Under the pieces are notes generated by a model. That model did no database searches and was not told the DNA's origin. It saw nothing but the letters and a program-made list of their open reading frames with translations. The translations under genes and the position numbers were made by a program. From NCBI GenBank assembly GCA_035531075.1, contig DATKTO010000018.1:124001-188000 (forward strand): a stretch of 64,000 nucleotides of DNA. Reading direction: 5' to 3'. The DNA is from 39-52-133 sp035531075 (GTDB lineage: Bacteria > Pseudomonadota > Gammaproteobacteria > Burkholderiales > Gallionellaceae). Shown one piece after another: positions 60,646 to 64,000 of this stretch (positions are counted from its first letter, which is position 1; every line of letters starts with the position of its first letter).

Positions 60646-61039
60646 ACAATGTATGCACATGATTATATTGCATATTTAGTAAAAGCAAAGCTGCCCTCTG
60701 CAACGCTTCCCGCAAGATCCGATCGCTGTTGAAATCAGCCAAAGCATGGCTGCGTTGCCGGTTTTTCAAAGCCTGTTTCAATCATCATGCGCGGCGCCAT
60801 TGCGGCTTGTCCCTCAAGCCTTCACAAACGAGTATCCTTCCACAAAGTCTGGCGCATCAGCTGGCCCTGCAATCAATTTCCGGTTTCACGCCGCCTGCGA
60901 TTGCCGCGGATGCTTCTGAATCGAGCAAGGCAAACGAGATGCACTGTGACATGAACTGATAGCGTTCCACGCCGGGGCTGCATGGCGGTGTGAGGCGCGC
61001 CCCAAACACTTGTGCACTGGAATACAAGGAGATGTCGGC
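60646..61039. other. 394-base stretch without a recognisable gene
   Basis: Between hpnE and rtcA no gene, tRNA or terminator could be supported. A 76-codon plus-strand reading frame at 60729-60959 has no recognisable homology and no ribosome site. The left half has the base composition of the preceding genes; the right half, from about 60850, becomes more GC-rich like rtcA. It may hold a junction or a decayed gene. Confidence 0.5.
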
Positions 61040-62077
61040 ATGACCTGGCTTACGATCGACGGCAGCTATGGCGAGGGCGGCGGCCAGTTGAGCCGCTACG
61101 CCATGGCCTTGGCCGCAATCACCGGCCAGGCGCTCCACCTCCAGCACATACGCGCGAAGCGCGCCAAGCCCGGACTCATGGCACAGCACCTCACGGCGCT
61201 CAGGGCGGTGGCCACGCTCAGCGGCGGTGAGTTGGAAGGCGCGGAGCTGGGAGCAAGCGAGATCCGCTTCCGGCCGGGACGCATCAGCGGCGGCGCCTAT
61301 CACTTCAATGTCGGCACCGCCGGCAGCGTCGCGCTGGTGCTGCAGGCGCTGCTGCCCGTGGCCCTGCACGCCGACGGCACTGTTCGGCTCAGCATCAATG
61401 GCGGCACGGACGTGAAGATGGCGCCGCCTGTGGACTACCTGCGCCTGGTGTTCCTGCCCTGGCTTGAGCGCATGGGGGTCAGCGCGAGTATCGAGTCAGT
61501 GCGGCATGGTTATTACCCAAAAGGCAATGGCATGCTCAGCCTGATAGTCAGCCCGCGCAAACATCTGCTCCCGCTGGTGGCGGAGCATCCCGGCACGCTG
61601 CGCATCATCCGCGGTATAGCCCATGCCGCCCACCTGCCGCTGCACATCCCCGAACGCATGGCAACGGCGGCCCGCGCGCATCTCGCCGATCTCGGCCAGG
61701 TGCACATCGAGACAAGGGTGCTGAGCGAGGACGAGGCTTTCGGCACAGGCGGGGCGATGGTGCTGGTAGCCGAGACCGAGCATAGCCTGCTGGGAGCGGC
61801 GACGGTGGCGCAGCGCGGCGTGCCGGCCGAGCGGCTGGGGCAGGAGGCGGGTCAGGTCTTGCGCGCCGAGCTTGAAGCCGGTGCGGCGGTAGACGTGCAC
61901 GCCGCCGACCAGTTGCTCATTTACGCGGCGCAGGCGCGCGGGCCGTCCCGCTTCACGGTGCGCGAGGTGAGCCAGCACGCGCGGACCGTCATCTGGCTCA
62001 TCGAGCAATTCCTGCCGGTGCGCTTCAGGGTGGAGCCGTATCAGGGAATCCAGCGCATCGAGGTCGTGCATGGCTGA
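61040..62077 (+). CDS. rtcA: RNA 3'-terminal phosphate cyclase RtcA
   Basis: A 345-residue RNA cyclase that converts 3'-phosphate ends to 2',3'-cyclic phosphates using ATP, via an enzyme-AMP intermediate on a histidine. The family start TIDGSYGEGGGQLSRYA, the RPGRISGGAYHFNVGTAGSV region and the C-terminal SQHARTVIWLIEQFLP with catalytic His313 are all present. The ATG at 61040 has AAGGAGA nine bases upstream. RtcB ligase and the regulator RtcR, often linked, are not in the window; endonuclease V follows. The sequence is noticeably more GC-rich than upstream genes. Confidence 0.93.
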   Translation: MTWLTIDGSYGEGGGQLSRYAMALAAITGQALHLQHIRAKRAKPGLMAQHLTALRAVATLSGGELEGAELGASEIRFRPGRISGGAYHFNVGTAGSVALVLQALLPVALHADGTVRLSINGGTDVKMAPPVDYLRLVFLPWLERMGVSASIESVRHGYYPKGNGMLSLIVSPRKHLLPLVAEHPGTLRIIRGIAHAAHLPLHIPERMATAARAHLADLGQVHIETRVLSEDEAFGTGGAMVLVAETEHSLLGAATVAQRGVPAERLGQEAGQVLRAELEAGAAVDVHAADQLLIYAAQARGPSRFTVREVSQHARTVIWLIEQFLPVRFRVEPYQGIQRIEVVHG

Positions 62078-62215
62078 CACCGGATATCTACCTCGCTGCG
62101 CGCGGCTGCCTGTGGCAGTGATTGGGCATAGCCTGCAAGCATCGCGTTCAAGCCACAAGCTGCAGCAACTTGCTGCGGCCGGCGTCACCGCAGCGGCGCG
62201 AGCATATCCGCGGGG

Positions 62216-62908
62216 ATGCGTTTGATGCGACCCGTGATCGACCATCCCTGGCAGCTGACGCCCGCCGAGGCGGTGGCGTTGCAGAATGCATTGCGGCAGC
62301 GGGTGGAGCGCGCCGACCGCCTGCCGCTCATCCGCTACATGGCAGGGGTGGATGCGGGTTATGAAGAGGGTGGCCGCGTGGCGCGCGCCGCTGTCGCAGT
62401 GCTCGCCTTCCCCAGCCTGGAACTGGTGGCGACCTCAGTGGCGCGCCGCCCTGTCAAATTCCCTTACGTGCCTAGGCTGCTTGCCTTCAGGGAGCTGCCG
62501 GCCATCCTGGCGGCCCTGGCCAATTTGCACACGCCCCCCGACCTGATTCTCTGCGACGGCCAGGGCATCGCTCACCCGCGCCGCTTCGGCATCGCCATTC
62601 ATCTTGGCGTGCTGCTGGACGTGCCCACCATCGGTGCAGCGAAGACCCGGCTCAGCGGGCGACATGCCGAGCCGCCGAACGTGAAAGGGGCATGGACACC
62701 GCTGCTCGACGGCGCAGAGACCATCGGTGCGGTGGTGCGAACCCGTGTCGGCGTGAAGCCTGTCTTTGTCTCCATCGGCCACCGCGTGAGCCTCAACACC
62801 GCCATCGAACTCACGCTGGCCTGCGTGACCCGCTACCGCCTGCCAGAGACCACACGCCAAGCCCACCATCTGGCCTCGGCAAAAAGAGAAGACACAGGAC
62901 AACAATAA
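62216..62908 (+). CDS. nfi: Endonuclease V
   Basis: A 230-residue endonuclease V (usual length about 220) that cleaves near deaminated adenine (inosine) in DNA, and in several organisms RNA. Metal and catalytic residues lie in YMAGVDAGY (D46), YVPRLLAFRELP (glutamate) and LCDGQGIAHPRRFGIA (aspartate). It starts 139 bases after rtcA and ends in a Lys/Glu/Gln-rich tail. The ATG at 62225 is an alternative start. Pairing with rtcA may be chance or may point to RNA repair; both lie in the GC-rich segment. Confidence 0.92.
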   Translation: MRLMRPVIDHPWQLTPAEAVALQNALRQRVERADRLPLIRYMAGVDAGYEEGGRVARAAVAVLAFPSLELVATSVARRPVKFPYVPRLLAFRELPAILAALANLHTPPDLILCDGQGIAHPRRFGIAIHLGVLLDVPTIGAAKTRLSGRHAEPPNVKGAWTPLLDGAETIGAVVRTRVGVKPVFVSIGHRVSLNTAIELTLACVTRYRLPETTRQAHHLASAKREDTGQQ

Positions 62909-62972
62909 AATAGATCACCGCGTAAACGCAATCGATATATGATGATTTCCATGAAGATGCGGCCCACAATTC

Positions 62973-62996
62973 CGTAGGTCGGACTTCAGTCCGACA
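62973..62996. repeat. REP-like palindrome, copy A
   Basis: CGTAGGT followed by a GTCGGACTTCAGTCCGAC palindrome. It is the inverse of copy B at 63068 and a stem-compensated relative of the repeat at 34604. Confidence 0.75.
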
Positions 62997-63067
62997 ACTC
63001 TCGGGCTATGCACCAAACCAATGAATTGCAGGTCTGGCTTAAGTGCAAGGGGTACAAGAACCCGGGC

Positions 63068-63091
63068 CGTCGGACTGAAGTCCGACCTACG
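63068..63091. repeat. REP-like palindrome, copy B (inverted)
   Basis: The same 24-base unit as copy A in opposite orientation, ending CCGACCTACG. The pair could fold into a larger stem-loop with about 70 bases between. Confidence 0.75.
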
Positions 63092-63260
63092 CGCGAGTGG
63101 ATCATTTTTGGTTGAAGGAAGCACTGAATAAATTTTAGCTTCGGCGGCGCATGGCTGCTGTGCGGCGAGGCAAGGCGCAAAGGCTTCCCGCAGGGATGGG
63201 ACTACATACCGCTCCATAAATATTTAAGCAACACCTGCATGTGCAGGCGAGGGTCGACTG

Positions 63261-64000
63261 ATGACCAAGCTCCTGATTATCGATGCCGAGGCCCGCAGAG
63301 TGCTGGGCAGGCTGCCGCTGCCGCGCATGCAGGCGCTGCAGACCTCCCTGAACGCGCTCTGTGCCGCGGGCTGGCCAAAGCTGCGCGGGCCCGAGCCGAC
63401 CACCCGCCTCGCCAAGGCCCTTTGGCACATTCCGCCTCACTGCGATGACATCTTCGAGCGTCTCTATGCCATCGCTGACCCGGCGCTGCTGCAACTCCTT
63501 GAGCACCTGACCCCGGCACAGTCCCTGGCATTGCAGGTGCTCACCGAAATCGAGCGCGGTGACGCCGAGGGTGCGCGCAGCGCCTTTGCGGCGATGCGCC
63601 TGTTCGAAACACCTGCGGCAGCCGCTGCCCACGCGCACGCCCTGCTGAGCGCATCCGCCGGGCATGCGCCAGAGGCCGCACTCAGGCACGCGCATCGCCC
63701 TGCCCTGTGGCGTGCGGTAGTGGGCCTGGCGGTACAGACCGGGCGCTGGGATACGAAGGCAGTGCTAGAGAGCATCAGACTGGTGGCACAGACCCAGGCC
63801 AGCCCTGCCGGGCTCACAGACGAGCCTGACATGCAGCGCATCCTGGAGATGCTGCGGCAGCTGGGGGTCACCTTCCTCGGCGTGGAAGGGGACCGTCTCA
63901 GCTACACTGTGCGCGGGGAGGAACGAGAGCCGGTCCGCTGCAAGCAGCTCGCCGAGATGCTCGCCGAGGGGTCGCAGACACGGGGGATTGCGCGGAAAAC
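63261..64000 (+). CDS. Unidentified protein, cut by the window end
   Basis: An open reading frame of 246 codons from ATG 63261 (AGGG about eight bases upstream) to the window edge with no stop, so the C-terminus is missing. It begins MTKLLIIDAEARRVLG and is rich in alanine, leucine and arginine, with a helical centre (about 80-195) resembling helical-repeat proteins, then a segment with YTVRGEEREPVRCKQL (about 214-229). I do not recognise a family. The codon use is GC-rich like rtcA and nfi. No signal peptide. Confidence 0.55.
   Translation, partial: MTKLLIIDAEARRVLGRLPLPRMQALQTSLNALCAAGWPKLRGPEPTTRLAKALWHIPPHCDDIFERLYAIADPALLQLLEHLTPAQSLALQVLTEIERGDAEGARSAFAAMRLFETPAAAAAHAHALLSASAGHAPEAALRHAHRPALWRAVVGLAVQTGRWDTKAVLESIRLVAQTQASPAGLTDEPDMQRILEMLRQLGVTFLGVEGDRLSYTVRGEEREPVRCKQLAEMLAEGSQTRGIARK

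Larger units (their letters stand above)
62909..63260. other. 352-base intergenic stretch rich in repeats
   Basis: Between nfi and the last gene are two inverted palindromic repeats (62973-62996 and 63068-63091) about 70 bases apart, then at 63115-63134 a 20-base stretch matching the MITE end AGGGAAACACTGATTAAGTC at 15 positions, which may be a decayed relative. A 100-codon minus-strand frame here is rejected. No promoter could be defined. Confidence 0.55.

Noticed and set aside
60729..60959. 76-codon plus-strand frame before rtcA
   Set aside because: No ribosome site, no recognisable domain and an uneven composition; treated as intergenic.
62915..63217. 100-codon minus-strand frame after nfi
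   Set aside because: It spans the inverted repeats and looks like translated repeat sequence.
1..64000. CRISPR arrays and tRNA or rRNA genes
   Set aside because: No regularly spaced direct repeats and no cloverleaf or rRNA-like sequence were found by reading; short gaps leave little room for them.

Overview
The window looks like the chromosome of a betaproteobacterium, probably of the Nitrosomonadales/Gallionellaceae type. That placement is inference, from EF-P with an arginine at position 32 next to its rhamnosyltransferase EarP, a linked dapC-dapD-pilU-dapE-prmB block, the split hopanoid enzymes HpnC/D/E, and divergent smpB / ratA-ratB. Genes are dense and mostly housekeeping. I saw no tRNA, rRNA, CRISPR array, prophage or complete transposon.

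Layout. 1-9.5 kb: an edge-truncated oxygen-binding di-iron-type protein under a clear FNR-type promoter, a DUF3025 protein, then three pyrophosphate genes in a row (PPi-dependent phosphofructokinase, proton-pumping pyrophosphatase, soluble pyrophosphatase), followed by folD, an FKBP isomerase, mlaA, an HNH nuclease and htpX. 9.6-14.3 kb: hexose-6-phosphate mutarotase, a small lipoprotein, efp-earP and a MltD-type transglycosylase. 14.4-22 kb: a four-gene Yej-like peptide ABC transporter and ygfZ. 22-26.4 kb: a large hybrid histidine kinase and a response regulator ending in an RsbW-like ATPase. 26.4-33.2 kb: a long minus-strand run (acetyltransferase, rRNA methyltransferase, scpB, scpA, DUF3147, trpS, M50 protease, YciO, PHP phosphoesterase). 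33.2-40.3 kb: ratB-ratA divergent from smpB, a zinc-ribbon membrane protein, DUF4202, dapB, bamE, recN, nadK and a YgjP-like peptidase.

40.3-51.4 kb: a strong small-RNA candidate (40336-40443), a coiled-coil membrane protein, an exported metallopeptidase/propeller/beta-barrel fusion, a VOC protein, an unknown, purT, an RluA-type pseudouridine synthase, two cyclic-di-GMP genes and a DMT exporter. 51.6-60.6 kb: lysine/diaminopimelate genes, pilU, prmB and hpnC-hpnD-hpnE; a mobile-looking repeat of about 112 bp appears at 51.4 kb and again, inverted, between hpnC and hpnD. 60.6-64 kb: a compositionally different (visibly more GC-rich) stretch with rtcA, endonuclease V, inverted palindromic repeats and an unidentified gene running off the end.

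How they fit together: PPi-PFK plus a K+-independent H+-PPase indicates that pyrophosphate serves as an energy currency, and FNR boxes in the same region hint at oxygen control. HpnC/D/E make squalene for hopanoids. EarP modifies EF-P. The hybrid kinase probably signals to the adjacent regulator. The least explained parts are the sRNA candidate, the peptidase-barrel fusion and the rtcA/nfi/unknown segment.
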